64,000 nt of DNA from Streptomyces gilvus (GTDB lineage: Bacteria > Actinomycetota > Actinomycetes > Streptomycetales > Streptomycetaceae), in assembly GCF_022513565.1 (NCBI RefSeq), contig NZ_JAKWBE010000026.1, forward strand, positions 62,001-126,000. Reading direction: 5' to 3'. Below, one piece after another: positions 43,090 through 51,875 of this stretch (position 1 is its first letter; every line of letters starts with the position of its first letter). The notes beneath the pieces were generated by a model that saw only the letters and a list, made by a program, of their open reading frames with translations, had not been told where the DNA came from and did not search any database. The translations under genes were made by a program, and so were the position numbers.

Positions 43090-44370
43090 ATGAGCGGTGG
43101 CATGACGTGGTGGCACGGGGTGCGCTGTCAGATGGCGGCCTGGCGGTCGCTGCGGGCACAGTGGCGGGCCGACCAGCGGGAGTTCAGGAAGGAGCTGAAG
43201 ACCGCGCGCAAGGAGGGCCGCGAGCCGGAGAACCCCGGCCCGCCGGCCAACGGCTTCGCCCTCATACCGTGGCTGCTGATGGGCCTGGGCGCCCTGTCCA
43301 ACCTCTTCCAGGGCAAGACCCCCAACCCGTGGATCGGCGGCCTGGGCCTGTTCACGTTCAACTCCCTCTACATCTATGTGGCCTTCCGCTCCTTCGACAA
43401 GGTCAAGCGCCGTGAGACCTCCACCCGGGTCGCCCTGCTGCTGATGTTCCTGCTGACCACGGCACTGGCCGTCGGCTACGGCGGCAACTGGCTGATGTTC
43501 TTCCCGCTGCTGGGGCTCGCCACAGGGGCGACCGTGCGCGGGCAGTGGCTGGGCCGGGCGGGACTGTCGCTGGCCGTCTTCGCCGGTGTCGTCTCCGCCC
43601 TGCGGGAGGGGTCGGACGGGGTGACCATCGCCTACGGCACCTTCCTGTCCACGATGGTGACGGCCGCGATCCTCTCCCTCTCCGAAGCGGTGCGCGAACT
43701 GCGCGCCGCCCGCGAGGAGCTGGCCCATCAGGCCGTCGAGAAGGAACGTCTGCGCTTCTCCCGGGACCTGCACGACCTGCTCGGCCACACCATGTCCGTG
43801 ATCGTGGTGAAGTCGGAGGCCGCCCGCCGGCTGGCCCCGCGCGACCTGGACGCGGCGCTCGGGCAGATCACCGACATCGAGGCCGTGGGCCGGCAGGCGC
43901 TCACCGAGATCCGCGAGGCCGTGACCGGTTACCGCGAGGGCAGTCTCGGCACCGAACTGGACCGGGCCCGCTCGGTGCTGACCGCGGCCGGTGTCGAGCC
44001 GGTGGTCACCCGTTCCGGCGCTCCCCTGGCCCCGCAGAGCGAGGCCCTGCTGGGCTGGGTGGTGCGCGAGGCGGTCACCAATGTCGTACGGCACTCCGGT
44101 GCGACGCGCTGCGAGATCGGCGTGGCCGCCTCGGCCGAGCACGTCCGGCTCACCGTCTCCGACAACGGCGACGGCGAACCGCCCGTGCCGCCCGCCACCG
44201 GCGTCGGCGGCACCGGTCTGAAGGGGCTGACCGAACGCCTGGCGGCGGCCGGCGGCTCACTGACCGCCTCTCCGGGACCGCGAGGCGGCTTCACGGTCAC
44301 CGCGGAACTCCCGGTGGAGACCGACGGCTTGCTGGACCCCGAGCCGGCCACGGCACCCAGGGCACGGTGA
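43090..44370 (+). CDS. Sensor histidine kinase (DesK-like)
   Basis: Membrane histidine kinase of 426 residues. After a charged N-terminal 55 residues come several helices (60-200) and then the HisKA_3 phosphoacceptor RFSRDLHDLLGHTMSVI with His near residue 227. The ATPase end carries VREAVTNVVRHS (N-box) and GGTGLKGLTERLAAAGG (G-box). It belongs to the ABC exporter operon and probably senses the exported compound or membrane state, as DesKR-type systems do. Confidence 0.92.
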   Translation: MSGGMTWWHGVRCQMAAWRSLRAQWRADQREFRKELKTARKEGREPENPGPPANGFALIPWLLMGLGALSNLFQGKTPNPWIGGLGLFTFNSLYIYVAFRSFDKVKRRETSTRVALLLMFLLTTALAVGYGGNWLMFFPLLGLATGATVRGQWLGRAGLSLAVFAGVVSALREGSDGVTIAYGTFLSTMVTAAILSLSEAVRELRAAREELAHQAVEKERLRFSRDLHDLLGHTMSVIVVKSEAARRLAPRDLDAALGQITDIEAVGRQALTEIREAVTGYREGSLGTELDRARSVLTAAGVEPVVTRSGAPLAPQSEALLGWVVREAVTNVVRHSGATRCEIGVAASAEHVRLTVSDNGDGEPPVPPATGVGGTGLKGLTERLAAAGGSLTASPGPRGGFTVTAELPVETDGLLDPEPATAPRAR

Positions 44371-44513
44371 GCACGCTGTCCCCTCGACTCACCTCGTCCG
44401 TCCAAGGCGGGAGGTTGTCCCAGGTGTTGGAGCCTCTGTCGCCCGCCAAGTGGACGTTGTGGTCGTCGGTACTTTGACCCGCCCCCGGCCCGCGCGCGCC
44501 CTACCCTTGCCCC

Positions 44514-45155
44514 GTGGACGAGATGCCCCGGGACCGTCGCCCGGCGAAGAACGTGCGGGTCCTGCTCGCCGAGGACCAGGGGATGATGCGGGGCGCGCTC
44601 GCCTTACTGCTCGGCATGGAGCCGGACATGACCGTCGTCGCCCAGGTGGCCTCCGGCGACGCGATCGTGGACGCCGCCCTGACCCACCGTCCGGACGTGG
44701 CCCTGCTGGACATCGAACTGCCCGTCCGCAGCGGCCTGGACGCGGCGGCCGAGCTGCGCGAGCAGGTACCGGACTGCCGGGTGCTGATACTCACCACCTT
44801 CGGACGCCCCGGCTATCTGCGCCGCGCCATGGAGGCCGGAGCCGCCGGCTTCCTCGTCAAGGACGGTCCCGTCGAGGAGCTGGCGGCCGCGATCCGCCGG
44901 GTGCTGACCGGCGAGACCGTGATCGACCCCGCGCTCGCCGCGGCCGCGCTCAGCGCCGGGCCGAATCCGCTGACCGCCCGCGAGTGCGACGTACTGAAGG
45001 CGTCCGTGGACGGCGCGACGGTCGCCGACATCGCCGCCAAGCTGCATCTGTCCGAGTCCACGGTCCGCAACTACCTGTCCTCGGCGATCGGCAAGACGGG
45101 CACCCGCAACCGGATGGAGGCGATGCGGGAGGCCCGTCAGCAGGGCTGGCTGTGA
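44514..45155 (+). CDS. Response regulator (DesR-like, LuxR HTH)
   Basis: Protein of 213 residues: receiver domain with AEDQG, phosphoacceptor Asp in VALLDIELP near residue 66 and FLVKDGPVE Lys; then the LuxR-type helix-turn-helix (LTARECDVLKASVDGATVADIAAKL, then STVRNYLSSAIGKTGTRNR). Starts at GTG 44514, 143 bases after the kinase stop. Partner of the kinase upstream; likely activates the ABC exporter. Confidence 0.92.
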   Translation: MDEMPRDRRPAKNVRVLLAEDQGMMRGALALLLGMEPDMTVVAQVASGDAIVDAALTHRPDVALLDIELPVRSGLDAAAELREQVPDCRVLILTTFGRPGYLRRAMEAGAAGFLVKDGPVEELAAAIRRVLTGETVIDPALAAAALSAGPNPLTARECDVLKASVDGATVADIAAKLHLSESTVRNYLSSAIGKTGTRNRMEAMREARQQGWL

Positions 45156-45227
45156 GCCTTCACCGCCGCCCGGTGCCGACAGCCCCGTGAGGAGAAGAGC
45201 CGTCCGCAGCAGCCGCGGCCGCCGGAC

Positions 45228-46433
45228 CTAGGCCCCCGCCGCAGGCTCGACCGCCCGCACCAGTGTCACCACCGCCGCCCCGCCCAGCCCGATGTTGTGC
45301 GCGAGCCCGATCCTCGCCCCCGGAACCTGCCGATCCCCCGCCTCTCCCCTCAACTGCCAGACCAGCTCGGCCACTTGGGCGATGCCGGTCGCGCCCAGGG
45401 GATGTCCCTTGGAGATCAGGCCGCCGGACGGGTTCACCACCCACCGACCGCCGTACGTGGTCGCCCCGGACTCGACGAGCTTGCCGGACTCCCCCTCCCC
45501 GCACATCCCGAGCGCCTCGTACGTCAGCAGTTCGTTGACGGAGAAGCAGTCGTGCAGCTCGACGACGTCCACGTCCTCGATGCCGAGCCCGGACCGCTCG
45601 TACACCTGCCGGGCCGCCTCCCGGGACATGGGCTGCCCGACGACGTCGACGCAGGAGCCGGAGGCGAAGGACTCCTCGGTGTCGGTGGTCATGGCCTGCG
45701 CGACGATCTCGACGAGGCCGGTGAGTCCCCGCCTGTCCGCGAACCGCTCCGACACCACCACGGCCGCGGCGGCCCCGTCGGACGTCGGCGAGCACTGCAG
45801 CTTGGTGAGCGGACGGTGCACGGTCCGGGCGGCGAGGATGTCGGCCACCTCGTACACGTCCTGGAACTGCGCGTTGGGGTTGTGCGCCGAGTGCCGGTGG
45901 TTCTTGGCGGCGACGGCGGCGAGCTGCGCCTCCGTCGTGCCGTACTTCTCCATGTGCTCGCGGGCCGCGTCGCCGAAGATCTGGGCGGTGGGCGGGGTCA
46001 TCTCGAAGCCGTGCCGGTCGGCCATGATCCCGTAGTGCCGGGCGACGGGAGAGGTGGAGAAGTCCCCGCCCTCGGCCCCTCCCCCGAGCGCGCCCCTCTT
46101 CATCTTCTCGAAGCCCAGCGCCAGTACGCAGTCGGCCGACCCGCCCTCGACCAGTTGCCGGGCGAGCATCAGGGCGGTGGAGCCGGTCGCGCAGTTGTTG
46201 TTGACGTTGTAGACCGGGACGCCCGTGAGACCCAGCTCATACGCGGCGCGCTGGCCGGCCGTCGAGGGCTGGAAGCAGTAGCCGACGGGAACCTGTTCCA
46301 CCTCCTCGTACGAGATCCCCGCGTCCGCGAGCGCGGCCCCGCCCGCCTCCCGCACCATGTCCCAGTACTGCCAGTCACGGGTCTCGGGCTTCTCGAACTT
46401 GGTCATCCCGACCCCGGCCACATATGCCCTCAT
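45228..46433 (-). CDS. SCP2-type thiolase / lipid-transfer protein (Ltp-like)
   Basis: Thiolase-fold protein of 401 residues. Active-site Cys lies in NNNCATGSTAL near residue 86; the His motif is SKGHPLGATG near 340 and the final loop LAHNIGLGGAAVV near 380. Its N-terminus (MRAYVAGVGMTKFEKP) and length match the SCP-x/Ltp group of mycobacteria and rhodococci, which cleave steroid side-chain CoA intermediates. The start is ATG 46433; the preceding stretch carries the KstR-like box only 13 bases away, so the mRNA has a very short leader. Converges with the response regulator. Confidence 0.92.
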   Translation of the reverse strand: MRAYVAGVGMTKFEKPETRDWQYWDMVREAGGAALADAGISYEEVEQVPVGYCFQPSTAGQRAAYELGLTGVPVYNVNNNCATGSTALMLARQLVEGGSADCVLALGFEKMKRGALGGGAEGGDFSTSPVARHYGIMADRHGFEMTPPTAQIFGDAAREHMEKYGTTEAQLAAVAAKNHRHSAHNPNAQFQDVYEVADILAARTVHRPLTKLQCSPTSDGAAAAVVVSERFADRRGLTGLVEIVAQAMTTDTEESFASGSCVDVVGQPMSREAARQVYERSGLGIEDVDVVELHDCFSVNELLTYEALGMCGEGESGKLVESGATTYGGRWVVNPSGGLISKGHPLGATGIAQVAELVWQLRGEAGDRQVPGARIGLAHNIGLGGAAVVTLVRAVEPAAGA

Positions 46434-46445
46434 GGCGCGCGAGAC

Positions 46446-46459
46446 TAGAACACGTTCCA
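46446..46459. promoter_or_regulatory. KstR-like operator before the thiolase gene
   Basis: TAGAACACGTTCCA, differing by one core base from the site at 41211. It lies 13-26 bases before the thiolase ATG, where a repressor would cover the promoter. The divergent MFS gene starts 136 bases away. Confidence 0.78.
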
Positions 46460-46594
46460 CTCCATGACCAGAGCTGACGGCCGATCAGATTCCCATGGCC
46501 CGGTCAAGGTTTGATTAGAGGCTCGAAGCAACGGAATAGTTGCCCGTGCATACGAGGTTTACCCAGCACTTATCTTCCCTGGAGGCCTCACCCC

Positions 46595-48328
46595 ATGACC
46601 CACACGACGAACGACCAGCCCGCCCGGAGAGCGAGCGGGGCCGTGGTCCCCGTGCTCGCCATCGCGGGGATCGTTGTCGCGGTGATGCAGACCCTGCTCG
46701 TCCCGGTGATCAAGGACCTGCCGCAGCTGCTGGACACCGCACCGAGCAACGCCACCTGGGTCCTGACCTCGACGCTGCTCTCCGGCGCCGTGGCCACCCC
46801 GATCACGGGCCGCCTCGGCGACCTGTACGGCAAGCGGCGCATGCTGATCCTCAGCATCGCCCTGATGGTGGTCGGCGCCCTGGTCAGCGCCTTCACCAGC
46901 TCCCTGCTGCCGATGATCGTCGGCCGTACGCTCCAGGGCTTCGCGATGGGCGCCATCCCGCTCGGCATCGGCCTGATGCGCGACATGCTGCCCCGCGAGA
47001 AGCTCGGCTCCGCGATGGCGCTGATGAGCTCCTCGATCGGCGTCGGCGGCGGACTCGCCCTGCCGCTCGCCGCCCTCGTCGCCCAGCACACCGACTGGCA
47101 CGCCCTCTTCTACGGCGCCGCCGGCCTCGGCGTCCTCTCGATCGTCCTCACCGTCCTCGTCGTACCGGAGTCCCCGATGCGCGCCGAGGGCACCTTCGAC
47201 GTCCTGGGCGCGATCGGCCTCTCGGTGGGCCTGGTCCTCTTCCTGCTGCCGATCACCAAGGGCAGCGACTGGGGCTGGACCTCCGGCACCACGCTCGGCC
47301 TGTTCGCCGCGTCCGCGGCCGTCCTCGTCCTCTGGGGCCTGTTCGAGCTGCGCTCCGCCGCGCCCCTCGTCGACCTGCGCACCACCGCCCGCCCCGCGGT
47401 CCTCTTCACCAACCTGGCCTCGATCATGGTCGGTGTCTCCTTCTACGTCGTCTCGCTCGTCCTTCCCCAGCTGCTCCAGCTCCCGAAGGCGACGGGCTAC
47501 GGCCTCGGCCAGTCGATGGTCGTCGCGGGTCTGCTGGTCGCCCCGCTCGGCCTGACGATGATGTTCACGGCACCGGTGTACGCCCGCCTCTCGGCCAAGT
47601 ACGGCCCCAAGGTCACCCTGATCCTCGGCATGCTGATCATCGCCATCGGCTACGGAGCGGGACTGGGCCTGATGAGCGCGGCCTGGCAGAGCCTGGTCAT
47701 CTCCGTCGTCCTCGGCGCGGGCATCGGCCTCGCGTACTCCTCGCTCCCCGCGCTGATCGTGGGCGCGGTCCCGGCCTCCGAGACGGGGGCGGCGAACGGC
47801 CTCAACACCCTGATGCGCTCCATCGGTACGTCCGTGTCGAGCGCCGTCATCGGGATGGTGCTGGCCAACACCGCGAAGAACGTCGGCGGGGTCGAGATAC
47901 CCACCATGCACGGCTTCCGGGTGTCCTTCCTGATCGCGACGGGCGCGGTGGCGATCGGCCTGCTGTTGGCCCTGTTCCTGCCGAAGCCGAACCGGGCGAC
48001 GCAGCTGCGGGCCTCCAGCGAGGAAGAGGCTTCTCTGGAGCGGGCCGAGGAGGCGCTGCGGGGGTTCCGCGGACGCGTCCTGGACGCCGAGGGGGCGCCG
48101 GTGGCGCGGGCCAAGGTGACGTTGATCGACCGACGGGGGCGGCAGGCGGGGGCCGCGGTCTCCGACGAGGACGGGAGTTACGAGCTCGCGGTGCCGGCTG
48201 AGGGTACGTATGTGCTGGCCGCGCGGGCCTTTGGGCACGGTCCGCTCGCGTCTGCCGCGTCGCATTCGGGGGAGGAGCGGGCGGTGGATCTGGATCTGTC
48301 GCTGCCTGGGGAGTCTGTCAGCGCGTAG
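46595..48328 (+). CDS. MFS exporter fused to a carboxypeptidase-regulatory-like domain
   Basis: Protein of 577 residues. The first 470 are a 14-helix major facilitator (DHA2-type drug:proton antiporter) with the motif-A loop GRLGDLYGKRRM near residue 75 and the motif-C region following. After a charged helix (SSEEEASLERAEEALRG) the last 85 residues form a beta-sandwich of the CarboxypepD_reg type: GRVLDAEGAPVARAKVTLID, DEDGSYELAVPAEGTYVLAA. Such a domain on an MFS carrier is unusual. Start ATG 46595 has GGAGG nine bases upstream. Confidence 0.88.
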   Translation: MTHTTNDQPARRASGAVVPVLAIAGIVVAVMQTLLVPVIKDLPQLLDTAPSNATWVLTSTLLSGAVATPITGRLGDLYGKRRMLILSIALMVVGALVSAFTSSLLPMIVGRTLQGFAMGAIPLGIGLMRDMLPREKLGSAMALMSSSIGVGGGLALPLAALVAQHTDWHALFYGAAGLGVLSIVLTVLVVPESPMRAEGTFDVLGAIGLSVGLVLFLLPITKGSDWGWTSGTTLGLFAASAAVLVLWGLFELRSAAPLVDLRTTARPAVLFTNLASIMVGVSFYVVSLVLPQLLQLPKATGYGLGQSMVVAGLLVAPLGLTMMFTAPVYARLSAKYGPKVTLILGMLIIAIGYGAGLGLMSAAWQSLVISVVLGAGIGLAYSSLPALIVGAVPASETGAANGLNTLMRSIGTSVSSAVIGMVLANTAKNVGGVEIPTMHGFRVSFLIATGAVAIGLLLALFLPKPNRATQLRASSEEEASLERAEEALRGFRGRVLDAEGAPVARAKVTLIDRRGRQAGAAVSDEDGSYELAVPAEGTYVLAARAFGHGPLASAASHSGEERAVDLDLSLPGESVSA

Positions 48329-48521
48329 CGCTCCGCGGGGGTGCCAGGAAAGGCTGGATGGCGGCTGCTGCGCCGCTGTGGCCGGTCGCGCCCACGCGGC
48401 GGAGCCGCATATCGATACAGCCCCGCGCCCCTGAACCGTGTTGCCGGCACCCCTGTCGAAATGTCGGCCGGGGGTGCGGCAGCATGAGGCCCCGCAAGCT
48501 CGTCCGACTGGAGGGAACCCC

Positions 48522-49181
48522 ATGACCACGGCACCCAAGCCGGAGATTCTTGCCGCCTTTGAGGGGGCCAAGGGGTTCATGCCCGTGGATGAGGGGCTGG
48601 CGTTGTACGCGGCTGCCGTCGAGGCGGGCTCTCTGGGGCTTCCCCTGTTGGAGGTGGGGACGTACTGCGGGCGTTCGGCCGTTCTGCTCGCGGATGCGGC
48701 TCGGCAGGCCGGGGTGACGGCGCTCACCGTGGACCATCACCGGGGGAGCGAGGAGCAGCAGCCCGGGTGGGAGTACCACGACCCGGAGACCGTCGACCCG
48801 GAGATCGGGCTGATGGACACGCTGCCGACGTTCCGGCGGACGCTGTACCGGGCCGGGCTGGAAGAGCACGTCGTGGCGCTGGTGGGGCGGTCTCCGCAGA
48901 TCGCGAAGTTCTGGGGCACTCCCCTGGGGCTCGTCTTCATCGACGGCGGCCACACCGACGAGCACGCCACCGCCGACTACGAGGGCTGGGCCCCGCATGT
49001 CGCCGAGGGCGGGCTGCTCCTCATCCACGACGTCTTCCCGAACCCCGAGGACGAGTTCACCGGCCAGGCGCCGTACCGCGTCTACCTCCGGGCCCTGGAG
49101 TCCGGCGCCTTCACCGAGGTCTCGGCGACGGACTCGTTGCGTGTTCTTCGGCGGACGGGGCGGGGGTCTGACGTGCGGTGA
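48522..49181 (+). CDS. Class I SAM-dependent methyltransferase (Methyltransf_24)
   Basis: Protein of 219 residues with the compact Rossmann methyltransferase core: LEVGTYCGRSAVLLADAA (motif I near residue 45), a Thr-Val-Asp-His strand (LTVDHHRGSEE), and LGLVFIDGGHTDEHATADY (motif IV near 145). The FIDGGH motif is typical of caffeoyl-CoA-like and class-24 methyltransferases, where Asp and His can bind a metal. ATG 48522 follows GGAGGG. Substrate unknown. Confidence 0.85.
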   Translation: MTTAPKPEILAAFEGAKGFMPVDEGLALYAAAVEAGSLGLPLLEVGTYCGRSAVLLADAARQAGVTALTVDHHRGSEEQQPGWEYHDPETVDPEIGLMDTLPTFRRTLYRAGLEEHVVALVGRSPQIAKFWGTPLGLVFIDGGHTDEHATADYEGWAPHVAEGGLLLIHDVFPNPEDEFTGQAPYRVYLRALESGAFTEVSATDSLRVLRRTGRGSDVR

Positions 49182-49196
49182 CGCGTACGCCAGCCG

Positions 49197-49239
49197 CATG
49201 ACTGCAAAATGATAGCGTTGACGATAAAATGCAGTCATG
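49197..49239. promoter_or_regulatory. Palindromic operator and leaderless promoter of the toxin-antitoxin pair
   Basis: CATGACTGCA (49197-49206) and its exact complement TGCAGTCATG (49230-49239) flank 23 AT-rich bases; the right arm contains the antitoxin ATG. A TAAAAT hexamer (49225-49230) ends six bases before that ATG, the spacing expected for leaderless transcription. Antitoxins of this type bind such palindromes to repress their own operon. Confidence 0.7.
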
Positions 49240-49470
49240 TCGACTGCGTTCACCGTACGGGACGTCCCCGACGACATCGCCCGCGCCATCAAGATCCGCG
49301 CGGCTGAAGCCGGCCAATCACTTCAGGGATACCTTCTCGGCCTCATACTCCGTGAGGCGTCGAAACCCAGCCTGGCCGAGATGGCCGCACGCGCCGAGCG
49401 CTACGCGAGTGACCAGGTCGACCACGCGGACGTCATTGCCGCTCTGGACGAGGGACGGCGGGGCCGTTGA
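49237..49470 (+). CDS. FitA/VapB-type ribbon-helix-helix antitoxin
   Basis: Protein of 77 residues. The first 45 form a ribbon-helix-helix DNA-binding fold (FTVRDVPDDIARAIKIRAAE, then SLQGYLLGLILREA) of the FitA-like group. The C-terminal tail (ARAERYASDQVDHADVIAAL) would wrap the toxin. The gene overlaps the toxin start by four bases and begins inside the right arm of its own palindromic operator. Confidence 0.88.
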   Translation: MSTAFTVRDVPDDIARAIKIRAAEAGQSLQGYLLGLILREASKPSLAEMAARAERYASDQVDHADVIAALDEGRRGR

Positions 49471-49886
49471 TCGTCGTCGATACCTCCGCGATCACAGAGT
49501 TCCTCACCTCCAACGGCACACTCGGCCGGCGCGTGCGCGAGCGGATCGCGAGCGAGGACGAGATCCACGCTCCGTATGTGATCGACACGCAGGTGGCCTC
49601 GTCGGTGATCGGCATGGGCAAAGGCACCAGAGGGGGCAAGCCGAAGCTCGGCAAACCCGACGTGGACCGCTACTTGAAGGAGTTCGCCGACCTGCCCCTG
49701 ACTCGCCATCCAGCGCTTCCCCTCACGGCACGTGTGCGTGTGCTGGCAGCCAACCTGTCGGTGTATGACGCGACATACGTCGCCCTGGCCGAGGTTCTCG
49801 GTCTCACGCTGGTGACCACCGACTCCCGCATCAGGCGAGGTGTCGGACGGATCGCCAAATGCGACATCGTCGACTTCGGCGACTGA
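49467..49886 (+). CDS. PIN-domain ribonuclease toxin (VapC-type)
   Basis: Protein of 139 residues with a PIN nuclease fold. Acidic metal ligands are visible at IVVDTSAITEF (Asp 5, Glu 11), SVYDATYVALAE near 103 and LVTTDSRI near 118. VapC toxins cleave specific RNAs, often tRNA or rRNA, when freed from antitoxin. It starts at TTG 49467 in a TTGA overlap with the antitoxin stop, typical of co-translated pairs. An inserted Lys-rich loop GKGTRGGKPKLGKPD near residue 50 is also common in the group. Confidence 0.88.
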   Translation: MIVVDTSAITEFLTSNGTLGRRVRERIASEDEIHAPYVIDTQVASSVIGMGKGTRGGKPKLGKPDVDRYLKEFADLPLTRHPALPLTARVRVLAANLSVYDATYVALAEVLGLTLVTTDSRIRRGVGRIAKCDIVDFGD

Positions 49887-49922
49887 GGGGCAAGGCCCTG
49901 GCCGCCCGCTAGGGTGGCAGGC

Positions 49923-50894
49923 GTGTCGTACGTAGGACCGGACTTCGATCCACCCCAGCCCCGCCGTCCCCGCCGCGGCCCCCTCACCGTCGCGCTCGCC
50001 GCGCTGGTGCCGGGCGCGTTGCTCGGGTGGCTGGTGTACGAGGCCGTGGGCGGGTCGGGCGACGACGGCAAGGGTTCGGACCAGGCGACGGTACGGTCGT
50101 CCACGGCGAGTACGTCCCCCAGTGCCGCCGCCTCCTCACCCAGCGACGACGCCAAGCAGCCGGACAGTCCCACGCCGACCCTGGCCTCCCCCACCGCCTC
50201 CGCGCCCGCCGCCTCCGGTTCCCTCAAGGGCAAGGTCATCGTGATCGACCCGGGCCACAACCCCGGCAACTTCCAACACACGGCCGAGATCAACCGCAAG
50301 GTGAACATCGGGACGAACTACAAGGAATGCGACACCACGGGCACCTCCACCAACGCGGGTTACACGGAGGCCCAGTTCACGCTGGACGTCTCGCACCGGC
50401 TGAAGGCGCTGCTGGAGAAGCAGGGCGCGACCGTGAAGCTGACCCACGACAACGGCTCCCCGTCCTGGGGCCCTTGCGTCGACCAGCGTGCCCGTATCGG
50501 CAACGACGCCCACGCCGACGCGGCGATCTCCATCCACGCGGACGGCGCGGCGGCCGGTGACCGCGGCTTCCACGTCATCCTGCCGGGCATCGTGCACGCG
50601 GGCGCCGCCGACACCCGCTCCATCGTCGCCCCCTCCGCCGACCTCGGCGAGCGCATCGCGGGCAACTTCGTGCGCGTCACGGGCGAACCGCCGTCCAACT
50701 ACATCGGCGACGGCACCGGTCTCGTCACACGGAAGGACCTCGGCGGTCTCAATCTGTCAACGGTTCCCAAGGTGTTCATCGAGTGCGGCAACATGCGCGA
50801 TAGCAAGGACGCGGCACTCCTCACCAGCGCCGCCTGGCGGCAGAAGGCCGCACAGGGAATCTCTGAGGGAATCGTGAGTTTCCTGCGCGGTTAG
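49923..50894 (+). CDS. N-acetylmuramoyl-L-alanine amidase (Amidase_3)
   Basis: Protein of 323 residues. A short cytoplasmic Pro/Arg-rich tail and one membrane helix (LTVALAALVPGALLGWLVY, about 20-40) anchor it; a Ser/Ala/Pro linker follows. The catalytic domain starts at KVIVIDPGHNPGN near residue 102 (zinc His) and continues to AAISIHADG near 200 (second His) and VFIECGNM near 285 (catalytic Glu). It cleaves the amide bond between MurNAc and the peptide stem, acting outside the membrane in cell-wall remodelling. Starts at GTG 49923. Confidence 0.92.
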   Translation: MSYVGPDFDPPQPRRPRRGPLTVALAALVPGALLGWLVYEAVGGSGDDGKGSDQATVRSSTASTSPSAAASSPSDDAKQPDSPTPTLASPTASAPAASGSLKGKVIVIDPGHNPGNFQHTAEINRKVNIGTNYKECDTTGTSTNAGYTEAQFTLDVSHRLKALLEKQGATVKLTHDNGSPSWGPCVDQRARIGNDAHADAAISIHADGAAAGDRGFHVILPGIVHAGAADTRSIVAPSADLGERIAGNFVRVTGEPPSNYIGDGTGLVTRKDLGGLNLSTVPKVFIECGNMRDSKDAALLTSAAWRQKAAQGISEGIVSFLRG

Positions 50895-50982
50895 CGGCGG
50901 GCGGCCTGGTCCCGGCAGACACCCTGGTCGGGGGGACGATAGTGTCTACCGACGACGAGACGACTGATCCGAAGGACCTGAA

Positions 50983-51765
50983 GTGAATATCCGCTCCCTC
51001 ACTCGAGGCGACGGCGTGGTGATCGGGGCAGCGGTGTTGCTGTTCATCGCGTCGTTCCTCAAGTTCTACTCCGTCGACGCCATCAGCAGCTACGACGCGA
51101 ACGCGTGGGACGACCTCGGTACTGGCCTCGGCCTCTACATGGGCGGAGTGATCGGTGCCGCTCTGATCGTCGTCAACCGCGCGCTGCCGCAGCCGCGCAA
51201 GGTCGTCGGTCTGGACCTCGGCACGGTGGGCACGGCGTTCACGGTCCTCGTCGCATGGGCCCTGTTCTGGACGCTGGTGGACGTCCCCACCGGGGGCAGC
51301 GCCGCCGCCGGCCTCATCCTCGGCTTCATCGCCGCCCTCGTCCTCGCCGGCGCCGCCATCGCCACCCCCCTCGTCCCCGCCCTGCAGGCCGCTCTCGTCC
51401 CCGCGCCCAAGCCGCAGGTGACGCAGCAGCCGTACGGGGCCCAGCCGCCCGGGGGTTACGGATACCCGGGGGGTCAGCAGGCGCAGTACGGGGGACAGCC
51501 GCAGGCGGGGCAGCCGTACGGGGCCGCCGCTCAGCCGCAGCCGGCGCAGGCGCAGCCGCCGGCCGGGGAGTTCTCACCGTTCTGGTTCGCTGTTCCGGTG
51601 CCCCGGCCGCTGTTCGCGGAGGACGGTTCGCCCACGCCGATCGCCGAACTCGCCCCGGGTACCTGGTACCTGGCGGTCGAGCAGCGCGGTCCGGGCCTGG
51701 TCGCGCAGACGCAGGACGGGCGGCGGGGCGTGCTGCAGGACACCTCCGGGATCCAGCGCGGCTGA
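50983..51765 (+). CDS. DUF5336-like membrane protein with Pro/Gln-rich region
   Basis: Protein of 260 residues. Four predicted membrane helices lie in the first 140 residues. A low-complexity Pro/Gly/Gln/Tyr linker follows (QQPYGAQPPGGYGYPGGQQA, about 143-195), then a folded C-terminal part with FWFAVPVPRPLF, GTWYLAVEQRGPGLVAQ. Resembles the DUF5336 membrane family by layout; function unknown. Starts at GTG 50983, after AAGGAC. Confidence 0.75.
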   Translation: MNIRSLTRGDGVVIGAAVLLFIASFLKFYSVDAISSYDANAWDDLGTGLGLYMGGVIGAALIVVNRALPQPRKVVGLDLGTVGTAFTVLVAWALFWTLVDVPTGGSAAAGLILGFIAALVLAGAAIATPLVPALQAALVPAPKPQVTQQPYGAQPPGGYGYPGGQQAQYGGQPQAGQPYGAAAQPQPAQAQPPAGEFSPFWFAVPVPRPLFAEDGSPTPIAELAPGTWYLAVEQRGPGLVAQTQDGRRGVLQDTSGIQRG

Positions 51766-51785
51766 GTCCGTCCCCGACGTCGTTC

Positions 51786-51817
51786 ACGGCCTCTCGCCCT
51801 TCCGGGCGGGGGGCCGT
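51786..51817 (+). terminator. GC-rich terminator hairpin
   Basis: ACGGCC pairs with GGCCGT and CGCCC with GGGCG around a TTCC loop, 20 bases after the DUF5336-like stop. The arms contain a small internal mismatch; the TTGT that follows is weakly U-rich. Confidence 0.7.
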
Positions 51818-51875
51818 TGTCGTACAGTCGCAGCCCCCGGTCCGGAAGCTGACGGGCCGTCAGATGGGAGGCGTC

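Noticed and set aside
51105..51875. Upstream extension of the LLM oxidoreductase frame
   Set aside because: Overlaps the DUF5336-like gene in another frame and has no domain; the ATG at 51876 has a good ribosome site.
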